The notes beneath the pieces were generated by a model. The model searched no databases, had not been told where the DNA came from, and saw only the letters and a list, made by a program, of their open reading frames with translations. A stretch of DNA of 64,000 bases from Amphibalanus amphitrite. Taxonomy: Eukaryota; Arthropoda; Thecostraca; Balanomorpha; Balanidae. The position numbers and the translations under genes were made by a program. Shown piece by piece: positions 46,301 to 52,515 of this stretch. Numbering within the stretch: position 1 is the stretch's first letter; every line of letters starts with the position of its first letter. Location of the stretch: assembly GCF_019059575.1 (NCBI RefSeq), contig NW_024881702.1, positions 744,001 through 808,000 on the forward strand. The letters are read 5' to 3'.

Positions 46301-49300
46301 AAAAAACGAGCGTATAAATGGTTTTAGCTAGCACCTAATCCTATATTTACATTTTCAAATGCTGCCTGAATGTTATGATTGAGCAAATCCATTTTGCAAA
46401 ATCGGCTTAACTTGTGTCATGGAGACGTAGCCTATGTTACGTTTGGTTCCGGAGAGTTTACTGATAGCAGCGTGTGCCAGTACCTACTACCACAGTGAGG
46501 CATGTGGGCTAGCCCGGACGGTCTTGTTTGACGACGTGGCCCGGGTCTTTATGTATGACTGTATGTATACTGTGTACGAGTGGTGCTGGCCGGTGAGTGG
46601 CCGTGGCGGTGCCAGTGCTGCCGGGGCCGGCCGGTGACTGCCGTGTGCTCTGACCGGCAGACGCGCTGGATCGCGCCATTCACGACTACGACTCGGAGGG
46701 GCGCAGCACCAACAGCAGCTCGGTCGACTCGGAGACGTACAAGGTGCCCAGCGCCGGCGTCCAGGTGGCCTCGATTCGGACGCGTCCGGCCAGCTCTCGG
46801 CTGACGTCCCGCGAGCTGGAGGAGCTGTTCGCCCGGCAGGGCTCTGCGCCGCGCTACCCACCCACGGCCGGACAGGGCGGGCCGCGCGTCTACGCCTCGG
46901 TGGCCGAGATGAAGCGGCACAAGGTGCGAGGAGAGCGGTACCCGCCGGCGGCAGGGGGGGGGGAGGGAGGAGCGGCACCGGTAGGTGGCGGGCGCCACGC
47001 GAGCCTTGCCTCCGTGAGAGTGGCAACGGACGCCCCTCTCTGCACCCGTTGATGCTAGAGTTCAGTCATTGTGCGCCTGCTTGCCGTGGGGTACGACTAT
47101 GCGGCAACTGATTGGTGCATATGTTTTTTTTTTAACTCTGTCTGATATTAGTCTTTCCCGTCTTCCAGGGCAAGAAGCCGAAGGGCGGTCCGCTCGAGTC
47201 AGTGTATGTGGGTGACTCTGGCAGTCTGAGCAAGGCGTTCCACAGCACGCCGGACCTGCAGTCGGCCGCATCGTGGATGGCACGCCGGCGCAGCCACTCG
47301 CAGGAGGACCTGCACGCGCTGCAGCATGGGCCCGGCGCCCGGCTGGCGCCGCGGCCGGCCTGGTCCAGCAGCGAGCACCTGTACGGTCGCGCGCGCCGCG
47401 CCAGCACCGACACAGCCAGCGAGACCAGCGACCACAGCAGCAGCCGCGGCGGCGTCGGGCGCCGCATGCGCCAGCTCAAACTGCGCGGCCGCGCGGTGGC
47501 GGCCGGCGCCAGTGCGGCGGTGCTCAGTGGCGGCGCGGCGCCGGCCGGGCCGCTGCTGACAGACGCCGAGTACGCCGTGCCGCCGCCGATAGGCGACGGC
47601 AGCGCGCGCCGCGTGCCCTCCACCTTCCGGCCGTCGTCTGACGCCAAGCTGTACGCTTCGCCAACCGAGCTGAAGACGCTGGCGTTCCACGACGGCGCGG
47701 CGCCGATGCGCAGCCGTTTACAGCCGCAGCAGCGCTCGCGCAGTGTTCCGCCGCCGGCGCGCGACGCGGACCGGACCGATCAGCCGCTGTCAGACGAGAC
47801 GACGCCCACCAACGCGGCGCCGCCGTCCGAGCTGTACGCGCGCCCGCTGCGCCGCTCCACGTCTCAGCCGGCCGACGAGGAGCTGCCGCCGCCGCCGCCG
47901 GCGGCGCTGCTCAAACCGCCGCCGTCGCCGCGCAGCTCGCACCCGGCGCCGGCCGCCGGCGAGCAGCCGGCCCGGCCGTCACCTCCGCCGGCGGGCGGCG
48001 GCTCAAACCTGCAGACGCTGCTGGCCGAGAAGGTGGCCGAGCGTCGGCGCCGGCTCAGCGTGGGCGATGTGCGCGGCGGGCCGGCCGGAGCTGCGCCGCC
48101 GCCAGCAGAGTGCCCACCCGCCCGAGACGCGCCGGCACCAGCAGAGTGCCCACCCGCCCGAGACGCGCTGGCAGCCGGTGATCGGGTGCAGCAGGTGACG
48201 CGGATACAAGTGGGGAAGAAGCAGATGCCGTCGGGCATCCCGAGTCCGACCAAAACCGTGCCCCAGGGGATGACAAAGTCGCACACCATCGGTACTCTGA
48301 GTGGCACTGACCTGCGCTCGGCGCGCGCCAAACTGCGCAGCGCCCGACAGCCACCCGGCCTGCCGGGCGCCGCGCCGCGCCGCCAGCAGGAGGAGGCGGA
48401 CAGCTCGTCATCGGGCGTCAGCTCCGACCAGGACCAGGCGCAGCCGCCGAAATACGTCACATTCATCCCTACCGAGGGCGGTTCATACACGCGGCGCCGC
48501 GACGACAGCGGCGAGTCTGAGAGCTCAGACGACACCAGCGACCGCACGTGGATCCTGAGCTCGGAGCGCGGTGGGCCGCCGGCGCGGCCGGCCGCCGCCG
48601 CCCCGCCCACCAAGTCGAGCAGTATCCCGTGCCTGTCGACGGCGCACGCCAAGACGGCCGCGCCCACCACACCGCCGGCGTCCAGCCTGAGCAGCAGCAG
48701 CGGCGCTGCCAAGCCGGTGTCGATCACGGTGCCGGGCGGGCGGCCGGCGCGCCAGCGGCGCCAGCTGCGCTTTGGCGGCACCACTACTGTGGTGATCACC
48801 GGCAGCGGCGCGCACGGCACCGACACAGAGGCCGAGCGGCACCCCGCGCACGGCACCGACACAGAGGCCGAGCGGCACCCGGCGCACGGCACCGCCGCCG
48901 ACGACGAGCGCAGCATCGAGGATAGTCTGCGCGAGATCGAGCAGCACGTCAGCCAGCTGGGCGGCGGCGCGGCGGCGGCCGCGGCCGTGGTGCCGCCGCC
49001 GCCCGGGTTTGGTGGCGACGGGCTGCTGCTGGCGCCACCACCCGAGTTCAGCGACCCGGCCGGCCACAAGGCGCCGGCGCCGCGGCCGCCGCCCAAGCCG
49101 GCCGCCGAGAGCCAGTCGCGCCTGGTGAAGCCCAGGTCGCTGGCGGTGCGCAGTCGGTCTCCGGCCGGCGCCGGCACGTCGCCGCCGGCAGCGCTGAGCT
49201 CACCGAGCGGCGCCGGCTCGGTGACGGCTGGCGCCAGCCCGGCGCGCGCCAGCTCCGGCATCCCGCGGCCAGACGGCGCGCGCCGCCACTCGGCCGGCAG

Positions 49301-49607
49301 CCCCAGCAAGATCCCGGCGGCGAGCCGGCCGCGGCCGGCGGCCGGCGCGCACGTCAAGAACCGGTTCCGCACGGTGCCTGTGTCCCAGTGGAGCGTCGAG
49401 GACACCGCTGACTGGCTGGAGAGCCTCTTTATGCCCGAGTACAAGGCGCGCTTCGCAGAGGCCGAGGTGGACGGCGCGCGACTGCTGCAGCTGGACGGGC
49501 CGGCACTGGCCCAGCTCGGTGTGAAGCGCATGGGACATCGGCTCAACATTGAAAAGTCGCTCAAGCGTCTGACCGTGGCGGCACGGGTGGGCATTGCTGG
49601 CCGGTAG
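15663..49607 (+). CDS. Shank: Shank/ProSAP postsynaptic scaffold protein, 12 coding exons (join)
   Basis: Joined exons: 15663-15809, 22303-22428, 36556-36736, 37960-38121, 40231-40388, 40954-41215, 41477-41710, 43735-43938, 44283-44704, 45715-46003, 46661-46923, 47169-49607. They total 4887 nt, or 1628 residues plus stop. Every intron is GT-AG and every junction phase agrees. Domains seen in order: SPN (about 1-105), ankyrin repeats (about 125-345), SH3 (about 467-521), PDZ (about 572-664, carboxylate loop GFGF at 581-584), a proline/serine-rich tail with PPPGF (1426-1430) and PPPEF (1439-1443), and SAM (about 1555-1620). Known for the family: Shank proteins organise the postsynaptic density, linking receptor complexes (through PDZ and GKAP/SAPAP), Homer (through PPxxF) and actin regulators, and self-assemble through SAM. 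The start is fixed by a Kozak-like context and an in-frame TGA at 15651-15653. Cell type and synaptic role are inferred from the family. Confidence 0.95.
15810..22302 (+). other. Shank: Shank intron 1 (6.5 kb, phase 0)
   Basis: GTGAGT to CTTTCTTTCAG-type ends. Holds a 33-bp array (16145-16443), ACTGACACTG repeats (18298-18450), CTGTGAGCTGA repeats (18670-18765) and a GTGTGAGGGCAGTG triplet (20240-20330). No exon with conserved sequence was seen inside. Confidence 0.8.
16145..16443 (+). repeat. 33-bp minisatellite, about 9 copies
   Basis: Unit contains AGCACGCGCCGTGCAGCCGA then GGGACAGAGCGAC. The 33-bp length keeps frame, so long repetitive ORFs appear on both strands; the sequence is intronic. 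Confidence 0.95.
22303..22428 (+). CDS. Shank: Shank exon 2: SPN domain, second half
   Basis: Residues 50-91. The stretch FNYGLFYPPQNGKAGKFLDE is strongly diagnostic of Shank N-termini. The acceptor is CTTCTTTCAG after a pyrimidine tract, and both ends are phase 0. The donor GAG/GTGAGT at 22429 is the first of four identical donors repeated every 62 bp (see the array at 22421-22660). Only the first keeps the frame, because the second copy places a TGA in frame at 22492-22494. Confidence 0.94.
22421..22660 (+). repeat. 62-bp array repeating the exon 2 donor four times
   Basis: Exact 62-bp period; each unit begins CTGTCTGGAGGTGAGTCGCT, which spans the exon end and the splice donor. GT of each donor: 22429, 22491, 22553, 22615. 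Confidence 0.97.
23416..24301. mobile_element. TTAA-flanked non-autonomous DNA element (886 bp)
   Basis: Starts TTAACCCTATTAGTGGCAGG and ends with the exact reverse complement at 24301. G/C homopolymers lie just inside each end. TTAA ends suggest a piggyBac-like mover, but no transposase is present. Just upstream (23323-23415) lies a diverged second copy of the same left end. Confidence 0.75.
23753..23974. mobile_element. Small MITE nested in the TTAA element
   Basis: Ends ATAGGCGGATACAG and its near reverse complement CTGGATCCGCCTAT bound 222 bp inside the larger element. No clear target duplication. Confidence 0.5.
24530..24955. repeat. Dispersed repeat with GGGGTGACTTTGCC motifs
   Basis: GGGGTGACTTTGCC occurs at about 24539, 24559 and 24934, around AT-rich sequence. 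Probably an unclassified transposon; ends not resolved. Confidence 0.4.
26255..26760 (-). pseudogene. 5'-truncated LINE 3' end (CR1/L2-like RT C-terminus plus tetranucleotide tail)
   Basis: On the - strand a reading frame ends with RRTFHFRAVKSWNDLHR and a stop near 26560. This matches the terminal F-x-x-R-x-x-x-x-W-N-x-L motif after the reverse transcriptase of many non-LTR elements; upstream residues LDLPKIRTERARR also fit. About 270 bp of AT-rich 3' UTR follows and ends in an (ATTG)n tail (26261-26285 on the + strand). The 5' edge is uncertain because the frame runs on into GC-rich intron sequence. Confidence 0.7.
27645..27795 (+). repeat. 33-bp minisatellite, 4 copies, before the possible alternative exon
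   Basis: Unit contains GTGTGACCGGGCTGAGGTGC then CCGGTGGTGTTTG. It ends about 55 bp before the ATG at 27851. Confidence 0.9.
27851..28081 (+). CDS. Possible alternative first coding exon of Shank (77 codons)
   Basis: An open ATG exon inside intron 2 reads MLSVGEEPWRRQ at the start and RLQRSHSVATMTDVV at the end, then GTG/GTAAGT. Almost every codon ends in G or C, as in the Shank exons. An in-frame TGA at 27782-27784 and TCACCATG context suggest a true start. The donor is phase 0, matching exon 3, so an mRNA starting here would skip exons 1-2 and most of the SPN domain. Shank genes in vertebrates use internal promoters; use here is inference. I do not recognise the peptide. It could instead be a chance ORF or an unrelated exon. 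Confidence 0.5.
29000..29385 (+). repeat. 27-bp array then CACACTGGCCTCA repeats
   Basis: Four to five units of 27 bp (TCACAGGGAGCCGTGTGCAG) at 29025-29130, followed from 29210 by short CTGGCCTCACA/CTGGCCTCAGA units. Confidence 0.85.
29937..30203. mobile_element. hAT-type MITE (267 bp) with perfect 8-bp target duplication
   Basis: Ends TAGAGATGTCAAT and ATTGACATCACTA are inverted repeats. The identical octamer GTACGGAC flanks both sides (29929-29936 and 30204-30211), the hAT signature. The interior is full of GGTATTTGG/CCGATACC motifs. The exact duplication suggests fairly recent insertion. Confidence 0.88.
30776..35518 (+). repeat. 4.7-kb minisatellite of a 23-bp unit, roughly 200 copies
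   Basis: Unit begins GGGGCTGCCAGTGGCAGTGT and ends GGT; variants have TGTCAGTGGTAG, an extra G, or the short form CTGCCAGACGCAGT. Variants recur in blocks: the stretch from 31738 to 32276 is nearly identical to 33431-33969 (offset 1693 bp), and the block at about 31915 recurs at 33610 and 34565. The + strand is G/T-rich with regular G runs. Because 23 is not a multiple of 3 and stops are rare, chance ORFs reach 240 codons. Confidence 0.98.
35494..35557. repeat. Perfect 25-bp hairpin closing the minisatellite
   Basis: The last unit (35494-35518) is followed after a 14-nt loop by its exact reverse complement (35533-35557), then a C tract. Confidence 0.95.
36330..36555 (+). repeat. 37-bp array running into the exon 3 acceptor
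   Basis: Exact 37-bp spacing of CTGTTCGACC at 36361, 36398, 36435, 36472 and 36509; the last copy (36546) reads CTATTCGCAG and serves as the acceptor. Confidence 0.97.
36556..36736 (+). CDS. Shank: Shank exon 3: end of SPN and start of ankyrin region
   Basis: Residues 92-151. It opens with LKYKRRVYKM, the conserved basic YKRRVY block of Shank, and ends in GLDPNFHCPETG, the first ankyrin turn. Phase 0 at the start, phase 1 at the end (GTGAGT donor at 36737). The acceptor CTATTCGCAG lies in the last copy of a 37-bp tandem repeat. The exon is also in phase with the proposed alternative first exon at 27851-28081. Confidence 0.94.
37049..37087. repeat. Perfect 17-bp hairpin with AP-1-like ends
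   Basis: TGACTCAGTGATGGCGC, loop TATAT, then the exact reverse complement. A second hairpin (TATCGCAT/ATGCGATA) lies at 37019-37040. Confidence 0.9.
37268..37392 (+). repeat. GGGAA repeats followed by (GA)n microsatellite
   Basis: A short (GGGAA)n run leads into about 40 GA dinucleotides. Confidence 0.97.
37960..38121 (+). CDS. Shank: Shank exon 4: ankyrin repeats
   Basis: Residues 152-205 (phase 1 to phase 1). The acceptor GGCCGACAG/AGACACC completes the split Glu codon, giving TGETPLTLTAKL, which is the Shank pattern. Helix and turn motifs NGGALVDYRT and GATALHKAVERNN are typical ankyrin units. The donor is CTCG/GTGAGA. Confidence 0.92.
38122..40230 (+). other. Shank: Shank intron 4 (2.1 kb)
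   Basis: AT-rich in the middle, GC-richer from 39650. No array touches its junctions, and no transposon ends were recognised. Confidence 0.7.
40231..40388 (+). CDS. Shank: Shank exon 5: ankyrin repeats
   Basis: Residues 206-258. It begins with DLGASPNYQDAKGLTPLYYS, a canonical ankyrin turn and helix, and ends RDCQGWAEVHQ. Acceptor GTGTCGGCCAG, phase 1; donor CAG/GTGAGC, phase 0. The last 40 coding bases resemble the unit of the intronic minisatellite that follows at once. Confidence 0.93.
40389..40570 (+). repeat. 28-33-bp array resembling the end of exon 5
   Basis: Units read GGACTGCCGGGACTGGGGAG then GTGTCCACAG, closely related to the last coding bases of exon 5 (GCGACTGCCAGGGATGGGCC, 40352-40371, then GAGGTCCACCAG). 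Confidence 0.9.
40954..41215 (+). CDS. Shank: Shank exon 6: last ankyrin repeats
   Basis: Residues 259-345. Contains QHLEHLLFYGADM, ASGNTPLHVCA and VAVIAGNLELAEII, the most conserved ankyrin units of Shank. Acceptor CTGCCGGCAG, phase 0; donor ATTG/GTGCGT, phase 1. The split Val codon joins to exon 7 to read DIVPFKE, as expected for the family. Confidence 0.94.
41290..41470 (+). repeat. About 29-bp array running into the exon 7 acceptor
   Basis: Units of ACATCTGACATGTCGCCGTC followed by a pyrimidine stretch; the last one leads into GGCCGCGCAG. Confidence 0.92.
41477..41710 (+). CDS. Shank: Shank exon 7: linker between ankyrin and SH3
   Basis: Residues 346-423. Starts VPFKEAPKYNPRRRSG, the conserved post-ankyrin segment, then a low-complexity Ser/Pro-rich linker (HSESRLGSPLSKPPSPSPS). 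Acceptor GGCCGCGCAG lies in the last unit of an upstream array. The predicted donor CATG/GTACGG (phase 1) is weak, and a GC-rich array with stronger GTGAGG sites begins at once, so the exon end may vary. Confidence 0.88.
41711..42120 (+). repeat. GC-rich array starting at the exon 7 donor
   Basis: About ten units of 30-43 bp with GACGCGGCGGGCCGCTCAGT and G runs. Five units contain CTGGTGAGGG (GT at 41786, 41858, 41984, 42027 and 42070). Confidence 0.95.
42121..43260 (+). other. Shank: Middle of Shank intron 7
   Basis: Anonymous GC-rich (42400-42650) then AT-rich sequence. No supported gene. Confidence 0.6.
43265..43700 (+). repeat. About 21-bp array before the exon 8 acceptor
   Basis: Some 20 imperfect units of CCCCGGCGTCCCTGGGCTGA and CCCACGACTGACCGCCGGG variants. 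It ends about 35 bp before the acceptor. Confidence 0.93.
43735..43938 (+). CDS. Shank: Shank exon 8: linker and first half of SH3
   Basis: Residues 424-491. Begins GKDLFDVVSESSGVGT and ends in the SH3 strand region VVCMEPYSSPLPGHLTIAHG followed by DIIE. The classical ALYDY motif is replaced by CMEPYSS, consistent with the atypical Shank SH3. Acceptor GTGTCTCCAG and donor GAAG/GTAGGC, both phase 1. Confidence 0.9.
44283..44704 (+). CDS. Shank: Shank exon 9: second half of SH3 and most of PDZ
   Basis: Residues 492-632. It completes the SH3 with LEGCLDGQLGVFPARCVQEV (the usual W is Leu here), then a linker of about 50 residues. The PDZ follows: TVVLHRSAKGFGFVLRGAKS, with the GFGF loop and the ALQYLDDVDPGGVAERAGL segment. 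The acceptor follows a long C tract. The donor GCG/GTGAGT (phase 0) starts an array of about 47-bp units, each with another GTGAGT. Confidence 0.93.
44705..44890 (+). repeat. 46-50-bp array starting at the exon 9 donor
   Basis: GTGAGT sites at 44705 (true donor), 44755, 44802 and 44848, each in G-rich units with GGGAAGGTGGGGGAG. Then three copies of GGGCTAAAATG. Confidence 0.95.
44945..45470. repeat. Dispersed transposon copy in Shank intron 9
   Basis: Blocks such as TCAAATTATAGTTTATTCGA and TATCGAATGCGTTTTTCCGC recur in reverse orientation at about 56590-56900. Rich in GGTCA/TGACC motifs; ends in a C tract near 45450. Confidence 0.7.
45715..46003 (+). CDS. Shank: Shank exon 10: end of PDZ and proline-rich linker
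   Basis: Residues 633-728. INGVDVAQESHELVVEQIRR completes the PDZ fold; helix B begins at about SHELVV, with His at the class I position. A proline-rich stretch PPVPPLPPKRDPKTTL and ARSLFNNYPEI follow. Acceptor GTGTGCGCAG, phase 0; donor ATCG/GTGAGT, phase 1, followed by a short 34-bp tandem repeat. Confidence 0.93.
46018..46095 (+). repeat. 34-bp duplication after the exon 10 donor
   Basis: Two copies of GCTGAGCTGAGCTGAGCTCT with CCCGGCCGCCGGG, 14 bp after the donor. Confidence 0.9.
46661..46923 (+). CDS. Shank: Shank exon 11: conserved post-PDZ segment
   Basis: Residues 729-816. Contains VASIRTRPASSRLTSRELEE, the conserved Shank block after the PDZ, and VYASVAEMKRHK. Acceptor CTGACCGGCAG completes a split Asp codon; donor AAG/GTGCGA, phase 0. 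No array touches either junction. Confidence 0.91.
47169..49607 (+). CDS. Shank: Shank exon 12: proline/serine-rich tail, Homer motifs, SAM domain, stop
   Basis: Residues 817-1628, an 812-codon terminal exon of very high GC3. Mostly low-complexity Pro/Ser/Ala sequence. Visible landmarks are a Ser block after SLSKAFHSTPDLQS, two coding repeats of 36 bp (48106-48170 and 48810-48896), PPPGF (48996-49010) and PPPEF (49035-49049) fitting the Homer EVH1 ligand PPxxF, and a PRPPPKP SH3-ligand-like run. The C-terminal SAM includes WSVEDTADWLESLF and LGVKRMGHRLNIEKSLKRL. Stop TAG 49605-49607. Confidence 0.94.
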   Translation, partial: GKKPKGGPLESVYVGDSGSLSKAFHSTPDLQSAASWMARRRSHSQEDLHALQHGPGARLAPRPAWSSSEHLYGRARRASTDTASETSDHSSSRGGVGRRMRQLKLRGRAVAAGASAAVLSGGAAPAGPLLTDAEYAVPPPIGDGSARRVPSTFRPSSDAKLYASPTELKTLAFHDGAAPMRSRLQPQQRSRSVPPPARDADRTDQPLSDETTPTNAAPPSELYARPLRRSTSQPADEELPPPPPAALLKPPPSPRSSHPAPAAGEQPARPSPPPAGGGSNLQTLLAEKVAERRRRLSVGDVRGGPAGAAPPPAECPPARDAPAPAECPPARDALAAGDRVQQVTRIQVGKKQMPSGIPSPTKTVPQGMTKSHTIGTLSGTDLRSARAKLRSARQPPGLPGAAPRRQQEEADSSSSGVSSDQDQAQPPKYVTFIPTEGGSYTRRRDDSGESESSDDTSDRTWILSSERGGPPARPAAAAPPTKSSSIPCLSTAHAKTAAPTTPPASSLSSSSGAAKPVSITVPGGRPARQRRQLRFGGTTTVVITGSGAHGTDTEAERHPAHGTDTEAERHPAHGTAADDERSIEDSLREIEQHVSQLGGGAAAAAAVVPPPPGFGGDGLLLAPPPEFSDPAGHKAPAPRPPPKPAAESQSRLVKPRSLAVRSRSPAGAGTSPPAALSSPSGAGSVTAGASPARASSGIPRPDGARRHSAGSPSKIPAASRPRPAAGAHVKNRFRTVPVSQWSVEDTADWLESLFMPEYKARFAEAEVDGARLLQLDGPALAQLGVKRMGHRLNIEKSLKRLTVAARVGIAGR
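48106..48170 (+). repeat. Shank: Coding 36-bp repeat in exon 12
   Basis: Encodes AECPPARDAPAP nearly twice; in frame. Confidence 0.9.
48810..48896 (+). repeat. Shank: Coding 36-bp repeat in exon 12
   Basis: Encodes AHGTDTEAERHP twice plus a partial third copy (AHGT). Confidence 0.95.
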
Positions 49608-50335
49608 GGCCGCCGGTGGCGCCGCCGCGCCCAGTGTTGTTGGTCGCCTCAGCAGTGTTTGTGTGGGCGCCGTCCCGTCCACGCTGCGCCGCTCTGCCGG
49701 CGTAGCTCGCCGCCCGACTGGCCGACTGCTCACCGGGCGTCAGCTGTGATGTCGCGCCGTGCCGAGACGCCCCAGTGGCTGCCAGGTCGGCTCAGCGCGG
49801 CGGCTCTCCCCCTTTTTTATTACCAATGGAGTGCAGCATATTGTCATTCTCGAAGGCGGCAATATGAAATAGGCGAATGTTGACTGGTCGTGTTAAGTTC
49901 ATTTAAAGCGGAGCAGCAGCTTTAATTGTGCCAAGATTGCTTACCTAAATCACTGCTACTGTCGAATGGGTCGTATTCGTGAAAGTATGTTATCGCCGTA
50001 AGAAGAGATCCAACTATGATTTATGTACCGTTAGTTCATATTTCCGGTCGCCCAGGCAGTTACGTTAGCACTAAGATATGTAAGCTATACGTGCTGGAGC
50101 TGCGCGTACCCGTGCTTCCCAGTTCTGAGTGAGTGGGCGTCTGTTTAGGCGCCGTGGTCCACGCTGGGGAGCTAGAACAGAGAGGGCAGAATGCGCCCAG
50201 ACACCGGCTTCAACGTGCCAACGATGTCAGCCATTGTGATTGCTATTGTGAATCCGCAACGGACTCTGTCAACGTGTTTGTATGAATTTATTTTGTAAAT
50301 AACCATTGTTCAATTAAAGACATCTAGATCAATAA
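49608..50335 (+). other. Shank: Probable Shank 3' untranslated region
   Basis: Sequence after the stop falls from GC-rich to AT-rich. It carries no ORF of note and no transposon ends, and closes with an ATTAAA hexamer and a T/G-rich stretch. The 3' end near 50335 is inferred. Confidence 0.6.
50313..50318 (+). promoter_or_regulatory. Polyadenylation signal ATTAAA
   Basis: ATTAAA, the commonest variant of AATAAA, lies about 710 bases after the Shank stop, in AT-rich sequence just before a transposon-like start at about 50436. Confidence 0.6.
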
Positions 50336-50435
50336 CCGGCGTCTGATGCATTGAATCGTGGAAGTGGTTTCTGAACAAATAATGCTGTCCCATTGCCTGG
50401 AGGGAGCGTCTGCTTACTTAGGGGAGAGTATGGGA

Positions 50436-51625
50436 GGACACTGGCGGATCCAGACTTGCGTTTTTTTTTTGGGGGGGGGGGCGATCCTGCAGGAGCCAAG
50501 CCTGGGGTAGGGGAAGGTGGGGCAATATGGGCACCCTAAGAAAATGTGGATCAAAACCACTGTTCATGGTGCTGAGCGGGACCTTGATGCCTTGCTGATA
50601 AGGCGCCAGTGCATTTAACTACTTGATCTGATATCCAGACGCATTTAAAAACTTTCTTTGAAACAGGTCCTGCACTTTTTCCGTTTTGCCCCACCCTTGG
50701 GGTAAAACGGGAAATGGCGTGGGTCAATACGGGCTTCGATGATCTTCACCTAGCTATACTATCTTCCTCAGTATCCGTCCAAGCTATTGAAAATGAAAGT
50801 TTATCTCGGTAAAATTAGGCACATAGCTAGGGGAGAGGCCGAGAGGCGGGTGAATTGGGACGCAGGAGAATATGATTAGGGACACACCAATATTTAACAA
50901 ATGGACAGCATCCTTGCACGGTTTTTGCCTTTACCTTTTGATTCTATGTGTCGTGCAACGATGAGAAGCCTCAGCAACCCTTTTGTGGTCGTCGGTTGGG
51001 CTGTGCTGGCTGAACACCAAAAAACTTACTTTTTCGAGTGTTATTCTGAGTTGTCTGCGTATTGCATAGTGCAATAGGGCGGATCGGGCGGAGTGCAATA
51101 GGGCGGATTGGAGGGGGTCTTCGGCGCCCTCCAATCGCAAAGGGAACCTTCGGCGCCCAAGGGGAGCATGGTTCAGTGCCCCCCCCCCCCCTGCCTACGC
51201 CCCTGCCGACTGAGCAAGGGCTCCGCCACCGGGGGGGGGGGGGGTTGAGACGGGTGGGACATGTCCCCCCAACCAAAATGTTGGGTGGGACATACTATCT
51301 TTTGTCCCCCCCCCCCCCCAATAATCGGCTCTCCTGCTGGTAGATAAATCGACTCTTGTTCCTGGCACCAAAAACAGAACATAGGTGCAAAGATTCTCCG
51401 AAGAAACGTGATGATAATATAATTAAAGGTAGTGTGCCAGCTTTCCTGGACCGTATGGAGTTAATGGCCCAGATAAGGAGAACCGGATTTTCAGAACTTA
51501 TCCATACCTTCAAAACTCATGGAAACGTCTTAAATTCTTCAAATTTTGAGTACCCCAGTGCGAAATTCGCCCCGACGGGTTGTCGGTCGTACCCCAACCA
51601 CATTTCACACCACTATGAAAAATAA
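50436..51625. other. Transposon-like intergenic sequence, no gene
   Basis: CACTGGCGGATCCAGACTTG followed by a T/G run (50438-50480) and a C run before CTGCCTACGCCCCTG (51180-51205) look like ends of degraded MITEs. Several long C and G homopolymers. Confidence 0.5.
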
Positions 51626-52176
51626 CCCAGTAAACATGCCGACGTCGGCCCGACGTCGGCCGACGTCGGGGTGACGTCGGCAACTCGGCATCGGCATGCC
51701 GACGTCGGCCCGACGTCGGTCCAACCTCGGCACGACGTCGGCTGGATGTCGGATATGCCCGCATGTGCCGACGTCCAGCCGAGGTCCAGCCCACGTCGGG
51801 CCGACGTCGGACCGAGATCAATTGCTGAGGTCCAGCCGACGTCGGGGCGACGTCGGCCCGACATCGGCCGCTGTTTTGACCGTTAAAATAATATAAAATA
51901 CATGTTTCATGTTTCATAAAGAGCTTCTGTATTCAAAATATCATCAAGAAACTCAAATCTTCCTCCACGCCGCAACGATCCGGATTGGACGGGAAACTTT
52001 ATCCCATTTGGGATTGCCCGTAAGCCAAGCTCGCCCGTAGCCGGGTGCGGTGAGTGCTTGGGGACTGCTCGGCCTATCCTTTGGTCAGGCTCAGCCCCGG
52101 CAACTCACCAGGGCCGGGCCCAGTTCACATAGAAAGGCCAGTCGGCAAGTGTCACTTTGCCAAAGTGCCACTTATC

Positions 52177-52369
52177 AAACGGACACTTTGGGAAACGTTG
52201 GTGCAGGTGTGTAAGAGTGGCTATATGAATCCATTGTGGGGTCGCCCTTTCCAATAAGTGTCACGTAACAGCAACGGGACCAGGCCCAGGGACTCTATAT
52301 GAACTGGACCCAGGGTGCTCGCCAAGAAGACCAATGTCTCCATCCTATCATCCTTCCGGCTCTGAAATG
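52177..52369 (+). repeat. 193-bp segment, direct copy of 53292-53478
   Basis: Starts AAACGGACACTTTGGGAAAC and ends GGCTCTGAAATG; the downstream copy differs by a 6-bp deletion and few substitutions. Confidence 0.95.
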
Positions 52370-52420
52370 GTCTTGTCGGACCGAAAGGGCATAACCCAAC
52401 AAAACAAACTGAATTTGCTA

Positions 52421-52515
52421 TCTGGCTGCGTGGTGTAGTGGTTAGCGCACTAACCTCGCGTTCAAATGACACAGGGTTCGATTCCCATCGCCGGCTGATG
52501 CTTTTGGCGTGTTGT
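52421..52515 (+). repeat. tRNA-derived SINE head
   Basis: TGGTGTAGTGGTTAGCGC (A box) and GGGTTCGATTCC (a consensus B box) at tRNA spacing. The acceptor stem does not pair, so it is a SINE rather than a tRNA gene. A second partial copy (box B and tail) is at 52545-52588. Confidence 0.65.

Noticed and set aside
47864..49594. 576-codon - strand ORF
   Set aside because: Shadow of Shank exon 12; GC-rich codons suppress stops on the opposite strand.
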